DNA of 64,000 nt. Source: Capillidium heterosporum. Taxonomy: Eukaryota > Entomophthoromycota > Entomophthoromycetes > Entomophthorales > Capillidiaceae. The stretch lies in assembly GCA_016630905.1 (NCBI GenBank), contig WBMQ01000007.1:744001-808000 (forward strand), in the 5' to 3' direction. Below the pieces are notes generated by a model. It did not search any database. It was given only the letters and a program-made list of their open reading frames with translations, and had not been told where the DNA came from. Below, piece by piece: positions 1 to 11,255 of the stretch. The translations under genes were made by a program, and so were the position numbers. Numbering within the stretch: position 1 is the first letter of the stretch; every line of letters starts with the position of its first letter.

Positions 1-776
1 TCAATTAGCTTCAACCACTAAATTCAACTTTAGGTATTCCAGGTAGTGGTAAAACTACATTAGTAACTCAGCTAGTCGAACATATCAAAGAAAATTTAGA
101 TTTGGAGGACAGCAGTGGAGTTATAGCATTACCTATGGATGGCTTTCACTTGACTAAATCCGAGTTAAACAATTTAGAGGTAAGCATTTGACTTTTAACT
201 TGGAGTTTTAAAAAGCAAGTAGAATTCAGCTGAAGCTTTTAAACGAAGAGGTGCTCCATTCACTTTCAACCCAGAAGGTATACTTTCAAAGCTATATAAA
301 TAATTTTAAATGTGGTTCAGCCCTTTTAGAGAAAATAGAAATACTTCAAGATGGAGATACCAATTTAGTTTGGCCTGGTTTCGATCATAAAGTTGGCGAC
401 CCAACTTGTGACGGCTATACGATTTCTAAAAGGTATGTAATTTTCATTACTATACTTATGCTATTTAAGAAATAGGCTAGTTATCATCGAGGGAAACTAC
501 CTTTTGTACAATCAAGCACCTTGGAATAAGATTGCTACCTTTAGGCCAAAAGACTTGGTTTCTAGACTGTTCGTCAGATGTAGCAAAAGACAGGCTTATT
601 AAGAGACATGTTCAGGCCGGCATAGGTATATTTGCAAATGAAATATTATTTTAACTGCTTTATTAGAAAAGGATGAGACAAGTGCTAAGACAAGAGCCGA
701 GGGAAATGACTTACTCAACGCTAAGCTTATCATAGAGAACCTTGTTAAGCCTGATAAAATTATTAAGTTGATTTGA
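1..776 (+). CDS. YFH7-like P-loop kinase (uridine/pantothenate kinase family), 5'-truncated, with one +1 frameshift
   Basis: An ATP-binding P-loop (GIPGSGKTT, 33-59) is followed by MDGFH, the RRGAPFTF motif, FDHKVGDP, VIIEGNYLL and a final KRHVQAGI segment. This is the order seen in the YFH7/pantothenate-kinase-like branch of the uridine kinase superfamily, which phosphorylates a small metabolite; the substrate is not evident. The 5' end lies outside the window, and an acceptor near 8 probably opens the first visible exon. Introns are 180-222, 278-320, 433-475 and one starting near 628. After codon TTT at 540-542 the frame must move by +1 (skip A543) to reach GQKTWFLDC; no splice sites allow an intron there. 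Everything else is conserved, so this is a frameshifted gene, a sequencing error or a very young pseudogene. The stop is at 774-776. Confidence 0.75.
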
Positions 777-1170
777 CTTATTTCATAAAGAGTTGGTATA
801 TACTTATAAACACAGCTTATTTTTCTTTTGATTATTTACAATATACTTTTGTTTTGACTTGGCGACTTTCAAAATAATATATAGCATCTATAAAGGCACG
901 CTTGAATAGTACCATTTTTTGTTGATTGATATATATTCAATTGTTCTACAAAAACTTATGTATATACAAAACTAATTTAATAGCCATCCCAAATTGATTA
1001 TAAAAATTTAAGAATAAGTTAGACTTTGAAGTTGTATTATGCTACAGATCAAAATCGATTTAGCTTTATTCAAAGTAAATTTGAAAACTAAAATCTCTTT
1101 ACTTTCAAGTCCCAAAGTCTGTTGAAAAGGCACTTAACCAACCTATATATCAGAGGAATTTACCAACATT

Positions 1171-1755
1171 ATGAAAAATAGAGACTATCGATTAGACCGT
1201 AGGTAAACTAACTTTTGAGTGTACTCTAATGGTTACTAGAGAAATCCAAGAACCGACCCGAGTACCGTAGAGGCAAAGAACCAACTTCAGTCAAAGCCTA
1301 CTCCATAAATCAAGAATCCAAGTAACTATATCTACTGTACTTCAACCTAATTTCTAGCTACTTGGTTTTTGAAAACGTACCAGCTATAGATGTAACAAGT
1401 GAACTGATAGACTTGTGTAAAAAATTTGGAAAAGTTCAAAGGTATTTTTAATAGCAGATAGAATTACTCAGCCAGTAGCCATCAAATATTCGATAATCAA
1501 GAACTTTTTATAAAAATTATAGTAGTTCAATTTCCTTCGTTCACAGTAGCTAGGTAAGCTATTTAGATGCCATACTTTATTAAACAACTGCTAAGAGAAG
1601 TCAAATGGGCCTTGAGTGACTACGTATTTTTTGGTACCCCGTTGATAATTCGGTATGGACCAGAGTACGAATCAATTGAGGAGACGCGAACCAAACTTAG
1701 GCTGTACTTGGAACTGCGAAAATGCCAATCAGATTTTTGTTACAAACGGATTTGA
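1171..1755 (+). CDS. RBM48-like RNA-binding protein, five exons
   Basis: Exons 1171-1198, 1240-1321, 1358-1441, 1476-1553 and 1596-1755 join in frame to a 143-aa protein. It follows RBM48 closely: a basic start with NRPEYRRGKEPTSVK, then INQESNYLVFENVPA, a degenerate RRM core ending VVQF, and FFGTPLIIRYGPEYES then IEETRTKLR. In animals and plants RBM48 works with ARMC7 in the minor (U12) spliceosome; its role here is inferred by homology. The introns are 34-42 nt, so only the last exon stands out as a plain open frame. The third intron (1442-1475) is the least certain. The gene is convergent with MIS12, with about 40 bases between the stops. It is shorter than animal RBM48, lacking the C-terminal tail. 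Confidence 0.7.
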
Positions 1756-1797
1756 TATATAGCTATATTAAACTATTTATAACCTAGTATATTTTTT

Positions 1798-2687
1798 TTA
1801 ATATTTGAATTTCAAAAATTGACTTACGCTCCAATCTTTGTTCTGTAGGAATTCGAGTTCGTTCTCCAAACTGATGGGATGGAACGGGTTGGTAAACTTC
1901 AACTTGGTCAACAAGTTGAACTTCAAGTAGTTGTCAGCAAAGGTAGGTCCGGCTAGATTTAGGAGCTTGGGGTTTAGCATAGCGAGTTGCGACAGCAATC
2001 CTTCTACTTGGTCGAATATGAACTCGGCATTTTGGTAGCTGCCTTTAGCTAAAGTCAATACAAATTTTGATAATAAAATTACTTTCTAAGCTGTCTAACG
2101 GTTGTGAAAGCTCTTTCAACCTATTTTTTAAATCTTTGGTTTTTTCTAACACTTCAGCTACCGTTTTCGTTATATGGCTTAGATGCTTCTTTATAATGAC
2201 TTGCTACAAAATTTAATGAGGTGAGTTAAAAACCATTACTTTCTCTAGTAGCACCATCTCAGCCTGGATTTTCGCTTCCAATTTCTCGATATCCTCATTA
2301 TTACAATTGAAATTTAAGTTATTATAGTGTAAATTAGTTATTGGCTGGTCTTTTAAAAAACTAAATATGTTGTTGAGGGCGTATAGCTCGAAAACGTCAA
2401 AATTTTTGTCAACTGCCGACTCTAGTAACGTATCTATTTGATTCATACCCTTGTAATTGTAAATAAGAAGTTGAAATATAATTTACCTCCAAAAGTTTGG
2501 TATCATCCAGGTACGGGGCTATACCAGCTTCAAATTGGGATAGAGCACTGTACATGGAGTCGTTAACTGCATTTACTATTTCATCAACTATGCTTAGTGG
2601 CGTCATACCCAAGAACTCTACTAGTAACTCATACTGTCTACGCTGCACTACTTTGGAGGTTGAGTTCTCTTCTTTTTGGGAGTTCAT
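1798..2687 (-). CDS. MTW1: Kinetochore protein MIS12/MTW1
   Basis: The N-terminal part has EFLGMTPLSIVDEIVNAVN, followed after the first intron by GMNQIDTLLESAVDKNFD and FELYALNNI, the diagnostic run of the Mis12 domain (PF05859). The C-terminal half is helical and probably coiled coil. MIS12 is a core subunit of the MIND/Mis12 complex, which links centromeric nucleosomes to the Ndc80 complex. Exons: 2687-2487, 2449-2234, a third beginning at 2203 or 2188 (two possible acceptors) and ending at 2083, and 2048-1798. The ATG at 2685-2687 fits the family start. Introns are 30-45 nt. It runs toward the RBM48-like gene. Confidence 0.85.
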
Positions 2688-2699
2688 CGTGGCTGTTAG

Positions 2700-3859
2700 C
2701 TGCTACAAAATACTCAAAGTTTTCAAAAGGTAAAACTAAAATTGAAAGTTGGATTTGAATGAAATTGACCAATTAGAAGAGGCTAGGTTTGAATTTTTTG
2801 GACACTTATTTTCCTATGTTTATCCTCGATTCTGACAGGCAAACAGTTGTTGACCAATCTGACATGAATTCTTGTGGGAAACAGCATCCTCACTGTTACA
2901 ATATTTGAAGAAAGTTGCCCCAGCAAACGAAGCAAAGCAAGTACCTGATAAAGCCTTACTAAAAGTTTGCTGGATTAGTTAAGGAAAGTTAAAAATAGTA
3001 ATGTACATAGTAAATTTGCTAACTAATGAAATATATGTTGGCAATTATATAATTGCTCAATCCAAGAAATATGACATTGTATAGCACTTGAAGTAGTAAA
3101 GAAATAGATCTAGGAGCCTATCAAATGAATAGGCTATTAACTGATAGTAAACTAAACTAATTGATCAGAACTTTAGTCTATTTTATCAACACTGAAGCAG
3201 ATATAATTAATCCATCAAGTAAAATATCATTTTAAACTGTATTGAATACACATTAAGGTAGGCAATATTAGATATGATTTAATAAACTACAAACTAAGTA
3301 TAATATATATAGTATATTAAGATAGTCACCTTTAATATAATATAATACTCAAAAGTTGAAGTTAAAGCCGATACTAAAGAGAAAATCAATAAAAATACAA
3401 CCTGAGTATACTATTCAACTTTAATATGCTATGTAAATGTATTTGAACAAACTTAGATGAGATGCCTTATATATTGCCACTATTAAAATACCTGTCATAC
3501 TAAACATCGGCCATAAATATACTATGCTCATTAAACATATGTGTATTTTGTTATAAAAAGATTAAAGACTCACTAAGACAAAATATTGTGCTATACTTTT
3601 GATTAATAGAAATAGTACTACAGTATCGAACCTTTTTAATCATCGTTATAGAAACGTTATACTATTTAAAAGAAATCAAGCAAAACTCAGTTAAAATTAA
3701 TGTAATAAAATAAACCAAAATGTTCTTCAAGTTTGACATGTAACCTAGAATCAAAAAAGAATGCTTCTATAACAATGCTAAAAATTAGGCTAATGACCTA
3801 GTTCACTTTACTTACTCGATACAGCCCACCAACTTTTACAAATAAATACAAGTAGTTGT
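2700..3859. other. AT-rich intergenic region
   Basis: About 1.1 kb upstream of MIS12 and downstream of RPB10. A short stretch near 2880-2980 is richer in GC and open in two frames, but no family could be recognised. Otherwise nothing is seen. Confidence 0.5.
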
Positions 3860-4197
3860 TCATCTATAAGCCTTATCCTCCTTATTGTTTTGAGCTAATA
3901 AAAAAGACAAATTAGTATATAAACCCAAATTTCCATTTTAAAATAAAGCCAAAAAACTTACGGTTGTACTGCAGCAATTTGTCAATTAAATCTACATGCG
4001 TCAATACCATACGACGGCAACAGTATCGCTTTAGAGTTAGGGAAGTCATAGCTTCGCTTTAAAAATATATTAATATAAATTGTTGAAATGCAATTATTTT
4101 ACCTAGGTGGATATCCAGAATTTAACAAAGTCAGATATTCTTCCCACTTGTTACCGATAACTTTGCCACAACTGAAACACCGAACTGGAATGATCAT
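3860..4197 (-). CDS. RPB10: RNA polymerase subunit RPB10/RPABC5
   Basis: The protein starts [21 protein letters not shown], and the next exon gives [19 protein letters not shown]. These hold the CX2C and CC zinc-binding motif and the invariant RYCCRRM block of the smallest subunit shared by RNA polymerases I, II and III. Exons 4197-4103, 4056-3962 and 3894-3860 join to 74 aa, close to the usual ~70. The open frame continues upstream of the chosen ATG (to 4281), but the family starts at MIIPVR, so that stretch is probably leader. The tail NKEDKAYR is lineage-specific. Confidence 0.92.
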
Positions 4198-4831
4198 CTT
4201 AACTTTGACTTGGAGTTGGGTTTGAAATACCTTCAAAACTTTTGTAGGGCTTGAGTTAATGGTATTGAATTTGGAATTCATTGGCTAAAAATACTTGGGT
4301 TTAATTTGATAAAATGAGGATGATGACATCATTTCGTTAAAAGGATGGAATGATGGCTCTTAAAGTTTTGTATAGTAATGAACTGGGTGATAGAACCATG
4401 GTATCTAAGTATTGAAAGATATACTTCGTTCCATAAGTACCAAACAGGCTGGTATAACAAAACTATAATGTGCGAGTTGTATACATTAGGCCATATCCTA
4501 GGTTTTTCGAAAATATTTTAAAAATTTTATACAGTTAATGACATCGCATATTTTTGAAAGACAGTTGTATTACGAGAGTATAATTCTATGCTATCTTAAG
4601 ATGTAAACCGTAAAGCAAGTAAAATAGCAGTGCTTAACTATATATTCATTTGATGAAAAGGTTTAATCTTCTACAATTTAAAAATCATAAGAACTTTAAC
4701 ACCCATAACAGAAACATATATTCCAACATAAATTTATCTATAATTGAATAAGTTAGTATGACTAACTCATACAGAATTCAAGCTTCTTTAGGGTACTTCA
4801 TTGAAACTGTATAAAGCTTTAAAAAGGTATC
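4198..4831. other. Intergenic region between RPB10 and HCCS genes
   Basis: The RPB10 leader lies at 4198-4285. The rest is AT-rich, with no conserved frame or RNA gene seen. Confidence 0.5.
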
Positions 4832-5635
4832 TTAATCCCACCTCTTGAAGAAATCACTGATAGCAACGGCCAATCTATCTTTGACAGCTTGGAAGGAATC
4901 CAAAGCAGGTCTTACATCCAAATTGAAATTAGCAACCTGTTCAGTATCTTCTTCACCATCCGAGTAGTAATCAATAATGTAACGTTTCTGTGTACCACAG
5001 CGGTCAATTATCCAATCGTGACGGTCAAATGGTCTAGGTGCCCTATTTCAAAATTAATTAGAATTAAAGTCTATAAAGGCGACAAAGTAGAAGAAATAGA
5101 GCAGATAAAAATATTACCCAAAGAAGGTGGAGTAGAACCAAGCCTTTGGTGTAAGCTGGTCGGGCTTGCCACTGAACTTCAGCAATAAGGGATCAGAACG
5201 CTCTTCACAATCGTGGCTAATAAATTAAAAATACATTAGTTATAATCATACAAAATAATTAAAATAATACCAGTTATGCAACTGTTCCCACTTCAAAATC
5301 TGGTCCCAGGCCCCCTCATTTAAAAAGTTGTGTATATCGACCATCATCTCTACATGCTCAGGTGGAGCTTCCTTGCCTTTACGTACTAGAGCGTTGTAGA
5401 ACTGTTGGGGACTAGGGTACTCCCACCTATTGATAGTATCCCCCACCCTTCGAGGGATAGTAGAAGTCTCACGTTCCAGGGGTAGTTGGTGGGCAGTGGC
5501 TTCGTTGGATAAAAAGGGGATGTTGTTGTCGGGGTTGAGCTCACCTTTCATAGGACATTGGGCCGGCGATAAATTGGTAGGTGGGACTTTGTCCTGATGC
5601 ATGGGACATTGACTTATATCTCCAGTTCGATTCAT
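4832..5635 (-). CDS. CYC3: Holocytochrome c synthase (cytochrome heme lyase)
   Basis: Two CP-type heme-regulatory motifs (QCPMHQ and QCPMKG) lead into NNIPFLS, STIPR and [17 protein letters not shown]. These are followed by [36 protein letters not shown] and [16 protein letters not shown], all hallmarks of HCCS. The enzyme attaches heme to apocytochrome c in the mitochondrial intermembrane space. Exons 5635-5271, 5216-5118 and 5042-4832 give 224 aa. The frame is open upstream to 5728, but ATG 5633-5635 is the first ATG and gives the usual short N-terminus before the first CP motif. Whether it serves cytochrome c, c1 or both cannot be told. Confidence 0.92.
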
Positions 5636-6897
5636 CTTGTGCTGTTTGGTTGTAAAGCCTTGGTCTTGATTTGATTTGGAATTGATGGCTTCAAGATAGA
5701 GATCAATTTTTGATCCGAAAATTTCCAATTTCTATGTTCTTTACTTATGCTTGGGTTTATCCAATGAGTTTGAGTATTTAAGCCAATGAATCTAACTTTT
5801 TATCCAAGTTGAAGATTCTGTTTCATCTCTTAATAAATAAGTAGCCAATACTTCAAGTATGAAGAAGCACTTTATAAGATATGTAGAATTCCAGTTTATA
5901 ATAGGAGTTAGCATACTTTGTAGAAATTACTTGAATTTTATTAACCTTGGTATAATATATAGTATTTGGAATATTAAAGCAATGTATTTATATTTATTAG
6001 TTTAATTTAAAGAATAGACTAATATACTTCTATAAGATATAGCACCATTTATAATTTTGAAGGCAAGAATTAGATTATATATAACGCTTTATATTAGTAA
6101 ACTATATTTTTTATAAATACTTTAAACACCTAATCTTATATAAAATGTAAAGTTAAACTATAAAGCCATAACCTATTTAACTTTACTTATATTTTAGTAG
6201 TATTTATAGATTTTGCATATCTTAATAACTTTTAAAACCATTAATATATTCTTGATATATTTTTAATATACATTCTATAATTTAACCTTTAATTGTTTTT
6301 ATTTAGTATAAATCTTAAAACTTTATTAACTTTGCATTTTAAAAACTATTGATTCCAAATACTAAAAGTATTGATATGTAACTTACTATTGACACAACCT
6401 AATAGATTGATTTATTTTAGTCTCTTAATAGTGAATCTCCAGAATTAAAGGGTTTGATATCACTTTTTTCTTTCTAATGATTGAGTATCTTGAAAAGCTC
6501 TTAAGGATATTGATATCCACTTTGGAAATCTTCATTATCCATAAATTTACTCTAAGAAAACCTATAGATTAAATACTTAGGTATATTTTTTTTACAAAAA
6601 TGTAAACACATGTCACTACAAACGATATAAGGATTAGCAAGCATCAGCAGCAACGTGACACACCTACGTTTCAATGTTCGATCTTGAAAGTAATCTATTT
6701 AGCCAAAATATAACAACTTCAAGAAAATAAAGATTGAGAGTACTATATATAGAAAAGGCCCAATTTTAACAGAGAAAATGAGATAAATAATATCCCATAT
6801 ACACATGTTACTGCTTGTGATCGTTAGGTCTGAGATAATATATTACTTTGGTGAAAATAAATAGTGCATGTCCTCATCGGTAAATTGCATTCCAGTT
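5636..6897. other. Intergenic region of very high AT
   Basis: Dense A/T tracts at 5870-6600, no coding frame. The minus strand at 6845-6925 is open without an obvious role, downstream of the small gene that ends at 6898. Confidence 0.45.
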
Positions 6898-7211
6898 TTA
6901 GGTTGATAACTTGGTGCCCCAAATCCAGTTTTTAAAGATTAAATATCTCATGTCGAACCATACTAAACTAAGGACTGACCCGATAGGCTTTTCACTCATA
7001 TACTTACGGTTCGGAACTATGTGTCGGATATTCCTAGTCGAAGCTGAAAGTTTGTGAACAATCAGGTTGTACAGCATTAGTATGGATTTGGTACTTGCCT
7101 TTGAATAAACTTAGTCTATTCCTTACCAAATATTTAAGCTATTCTTATCCCTTGAAAGTACAGTATCCAAAGCTATACAATAAGGCTAAACCGAAACAAG
7201 GCTATAAGCAT
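6898..7211 (-). CDS. Small unrecognised protein, 64 aa, four exons
   Basis: Exons 7211-7179, 7138-7073, 7033-7008 and 6967-6898 join in frame to 195 nt. All three introns are 39-40 nt with GT-AG ends. The product starts MLIALFRFSLILKYLVRNRL, a basic amphipathic or membrane-prone N-terminus that could be a mitochondrial signal. It continues EYPTHSSEPLVWFDMRYLIF and ends KNWIWGTKLST. No family is recognised. The regular introns and protein-like composition argue for a real gene; its proximity to the receptor gene upstream is probably coincidental. Confidence 0.4.
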
Positions 7212-7378
7212 AGCCTGCTTACAAACGTAGTTATCTAAAATATACTTAGTCTCAAATAAAGTTTCTGAAGGAAATGGCAGATAGAATTGGATTTGTTAGA
7301 AATTTTATTAGAAAATTGAAAGTCTTACATTTTCATCGAAAAGCCAGCCATTATCGGATTGAAATTGAAATAGATATC

Positions 7379-8335
7379 TCAGTAGTTATTGATCTCTTCC
7401 TGGGACTGTGAAATATTAAAAAACAACTTCATCTCGTGGAAGATTCCTGTATGTAAAAAGAGTACGATCAGCGGGTTCATACAGGAACCCAAGAAAAAGA
7501 AGATGACTGCTAGATTCGATATGAGTTCTTTGGTGGCATGTGCTATATCAGCATCGAAAAGTAGACCTTCCAAAAAGTAGAGGATGTCGGCTGGCAGCAT
7601 AAAGAGAGTATATAAAGCTACGATGCTCAGTAAACGTAAGGAGGATCCTCTTAAATACTTGGATTTGAAGACTCCTGTCTTGGTGACGAGCTTGGCGTTG
7701 GAGGAAGCGCCTTCACTGTACGGATCCAAGCTCAAAGCTTCCTGCCTTTCAATAAGGAGAGAGGTGTTGATAGTGAAGAAAGCGATGTACGAATAGCAGT
7801 AAATCACGGTTAGCGTAGTAGCGATGATGATGAAGTTGATCATGTAAAACGAGAATGCTGATAAAGCACTTATGTTGGGGAAAACTTGGCAGTGTAAATT
7901 GTCGGGGGCCGGTAGAAATTCCAATTTATAACCAGCCAACACGATGACTACTATGTAGGCGATAAATAGAGCTGTAGGTATGAGCCACAGGAACCTCGGT
8001 GAACTTTTCTTAGTTATGTAAATCAGTCGCTTGTAAGCTAAGGCACTAGCCAAGATACCGGCTATGAAAGGGTAGGCCATGAGAAGACCACCGTAGACTT
8101 GGCAGGCATAGACGTTGGAGGGAACCGTCTGCCCAGTTGATAACAGGAAAACAAAGTCGGCGAAGATGACAAAAGGGGCCAAAAGGTCCAACGAAGCTAA
8201 AGCTAAGACGTAGGGGATGTCGGGACTCTTATATCGAATCTTACGGGCCAAATGAATGAGGAATCCATTTACCACTATTGATGTAATCGCGGTTGCCACT
8301 ACAAAGTAGGAGGTTGCTGGTATTACGGCCTGCAT
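7379..8335 (-). CDS. Rhodopsin-like (class A-type) seven-transmembrane receptor
   Basis: A single-exon protein of 318 aa with seven hydrophobic segments at about 10-31, 41-66, 80-104, 114-135, 157-187, 234-258 and 270-296. D50 sits in TM2. C78 and C149 can form the TM3-ECL2 disulfide. Y101-K102-R103 replaces the E/DRY motif. TM6 has LYTLFMLPAD, and TM7 has SCMNPLIVLF in place of NPxxY. The long third loop (about 190-232) would face G proteins. Rhodopsin-like receptors are rare in most fungi but expanded in some Entomophthoromycotina, which is part of the taxonomic argument. The ligand is unknown. Confidence 0.8.
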   Translation of the reverse strand: MQAVIPATSYFVVATAITSIVVNGFLIHLARKIRYKSPDIPYVLALASLDLLAPFVIFADFVFLLSTGQTVPSNVYACQVYGGLLMAYPFIAGILASALAYKRLIYITKKSSPRFLWLIPTALFIAYIVVIVLAGYKLEFLPAPDNLHCQVFPNISALSAFSFYMINFIIIATTLTVIYCYSYIAFFTINTSLLIERQEALSLDPYSEGASSNAKLVTKTGVFKSKYLRGSSLRLLSIVALYTLFMLPADILYFLEGLLFDADIAHATKELISNLAVIFFFLGSCMNPLIVLFLHTGIFHEMKLFFNISQSQEEINNY

Positions 8336-8377
8336 ATTTTTAAAGTTATGGAACGAAAAGTTGAAGTAGTTGGAGCT

Positions 8378-8385
8378 CTTATATA
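8378..8385 (-). promoter_or_regulatory. TATA-like box of the receptor gene
   Basis: TATATAAG on the minus strand, about 45 bases upstream of the receptor ATG at 8335. Confidence 0.4.
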
Positions 8386-9771
8386 TTTTTTGAAATGGTA
8401 TCCCTAGATCCTATTTAGTCTCAAACATCTTTGGAGCCTGAGGTCATAGAGTCTAATTTATACGTTGGCTGGGCTCTACTGTTCAATCTAAAGTTCTAGA
8501 TATTTGCTTCAAATTAAATTGGGAGGCTAATAAAATATGGACATAGCAAGTAATCGCAAAATATTCGATCTTCACCTTTCATAACGGGTATTGCTCTTTG
8601 TAAAGAAATTCTTTAACCTTGGGGCTTACTTTAAAACCTGCTATAGCTGTTACTATATCTGTAACTACTCCCATCAACTCATGGATCGATGCCCACTTAT
8701 GTATGGCGGAGGATTCGTTGTGTATTTCGAGTCTAAATTAATCCATACTCAAGTACTCAATATATTTTCAATTCTTTTATATCTTATTTAGGTAAAAACA
8801 ATAGGATAAGGTATTGTGTCAGGTTATAAGTAGGCAAAACAATAGGATTACAAATATAAATACCTCGAAGGTCCGAGCTAGAATGCCCGTATCCTTTTTT
8901 ATATAATAAACACTCATCTATTTAGTATGGGTATTCAACCATAAACATAGTACTCATAAGGCATATACAATTTAAATGGTACTTTTCAACTATGATGCAG
9001 TCGCAAGTTATTGGATTCATCATTTTGCAAAATATTTTGGATGGGATCTATTAACCTACTTATCGGTGACTCGAACTTGGAACACATGTAGGAACATTAT
9101 TATTTATTCGATAGATATTTTGTACTATGAAATTAGGGAGAAATTACTATATCATATATACTTCATAGGACCTTTCTACCAAACAGATATACTAAGAAAA
9201 TAAATAAAGCATTGTAAAAAGCTATAGATCCTGTAGCAAATACTTTAAGGTGGTAAAGGCTTCCTAAATCAAAATACCTTTCCAAAATATACAATACCTA
9301 TCTATCTCTTGTATAAGTTCGCTAGCTACTAGTCTAGCAATTACATAATGTAGTGGATAGAAATAGTGAATTGTCGGTTTGCCAATGAAGCAAAGGTTTG
9401 TTCTAAAGAGCTGATATTAAAGAAGTACTTAATAAGTCTCGAATTAATTGTACCATAACCAGTTTTTGAACTATTTTATAATGGGATTGATTTGGAAATT
9501 TGAGTATATCTTCTTGGGACAGGCTCTACTTAAAAGGCATATACGTAACCACCTGTATAAACTTTTTTCGCTTTTACAAAAACTAGATTGAAAGAATATA
9601 TAGTTTACATCCAATATATGCCATTAGATATCAAAAAATAAAATATAGTAAAATACATGAGTGTAGTTAATATTTCATTATATATAAAGTAAAAAATATA
9701 TAACCCAAAATGAAAACCTACTAAAAAGATTCAAATCCCCATTTATTTCTACTGAAAATCTCACAAACTGC
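8386..9771. other. Intergenic region
   Basis: Two open frames (8591-8791 and 8976-9203, plus strand) lack any recognisable motif and are probably chance. Nothing else is seen. Confidence 0.5.
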
Positions 9772-11255
9772 TTAGGAAGCTTTACCTAACTCGACCTTCT
9801 TCTTCATAGCCTTTTCGGCGTTATATATAGCTGCATCGATGATAGAAGCTACTGTCAATATACCACCTACGATGGCGCATAAACTAGTCAAGAAGCTGGA
9901 CAGAGATTTCTGATACTGGGTGTAGGTAACCAACATGGGGGAAATTTCGAACTTAAAGAAGACACCTATTAGAAAAGTTAGTACTTGATGGAATGGATAT
10001 TTTAAAAATCACCTGGTAAACCAGAAGCCTCATCACCACTCATATCCTCCTCGTGTTGGGTAACCGAATACTGGTTGGTGGCCAAAATATCTCCGTTAAG
10101 GTAGTAGAATTTGGTGGCAACTACGTTCAAAAAGTACTGGAATTTGACCGGACCTAATAAAAATTGCACAAGTTAGCAAAAATTCGCTTGGAAATATAGG
10201 ATCCAAAACGTAAATAAACTAAATACCTGGTTCCTTGGTTTTGACGACTTTGTCCAAGGGATTCTGGATGGACTCGACAATCTCACCGAACGACAGTCTA
10301 TTGATGGTATGAGAATAGTCGTGGTTGCTACTTCCATAAGTAGAGTGCATGTGCATGCCCATGAAGTTGAAGCTTTGACCTAGAGCAATGTGAAAAATAC
10401 CGGGGATCTTCTTGACTACTAATTTGCCGTGAATGTTGCACCCTTCACCGGCCTGCTGCTTGACCTTATCAGTCCAACCTTCGGTAACGCACTACGATGA
10501 TGAGTTTTAATTGCAAATTATTAAAAGGTACTTGTTCGATGTTGTCGGCTTGGTTGATATCCCAACCCCGCTTGGTGTAAGCAGCTCTAACCGCTTCACA
10601 GGTGTTGCAACATTCCTTGTCGGGTAACGCTCCATAGCAAGAGCCGCAGTAGTCAGCAGCTTGCATCTTTTTGGCTATCTCGTTGTGTTCAGTGCTGTTC
10701 TTCTCCTTGCCGGGCACTTTTGTTGAACAATAAGTTAAAACTACGAGAAAATAGGTTACCAAACTCCTCCTTGTGTACCTCTTTGCCCTCTTTATCCAAA
10801 CGCATCTTGAATATCGAGGTTTCTAAGTTAATTTGGTATTCTCCAGTTGCCTGTACCGAGTCTAAACTTAGTACTAATTATTAAAAAAAGAAAGTTAATG
10901 TATTGGTGAGTAGTAAATAAAGCTACGATAGCAAGGTACTCTTGGGAAGGTGATATCCAAGTGGATGGGTAAAGTCTCCATTCTACTTTTATCGACTGAC
11001 AATTCGGAGTTTATATGTACCTTCCGGTAATCCATAAACTCAGTTATCGATAACAACAGTATTATCATGGTACTAATCAAAGTCACTGTATATATATATA
11101 AAAGATACATTGGTTTAGAAAAAGCAATTCGAAAATGTGAAATGTTCTTAGATATTACCAGTTCCACCAGTCGACGTTTTGATACGAAAGTCATCTAAAG
11201 TTTTGGCGTAGGCGTCAAAATGTCTCAACCGATTGAATATCCCTTGGTTCACCAT
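9772..11255 (-). CDS. ERV46: ERGIC3/ERV46-type COPII cargo receptor
   Basis: Seven exons (11255-11159, 11085-10927, 10873-10760, 10716-10532, 10491-10227, 10153-10013, 9965-9772) give 384 aa, matching ERGIC3 (~383). The N-terminus RLRHFDAYAKTLDDFRIKTS precedes TM1. The lumenal part holds ITFPRVPC, then ADYCGSCYGA and CCNTCEAVR with the conserved cysteines, GCNIHGKL and the histidine-rich DYSHTINRLSFG. The C-terminal TM is LCAIVGGILTVASIIDAAIY. With ERV41 it cycles between ER and Golgi and sorts cargo into COPII vesicles. The short tail ends KKKVELGKAS, a basic cytosolic end. Confidence 0.92.

Noticed and set aside
4198..4281. N-terminal extension of RPB10
   Set aside because: The family starts exactly at MIIPVR; the upstream frame is more likely leader sequence.
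7274..7408. Plus-strand frame starting MADRIGFVRNFIRKLK
   Set aside because: Short, overlaps the receptor gene's end on the other strand and has no recognisable feature.
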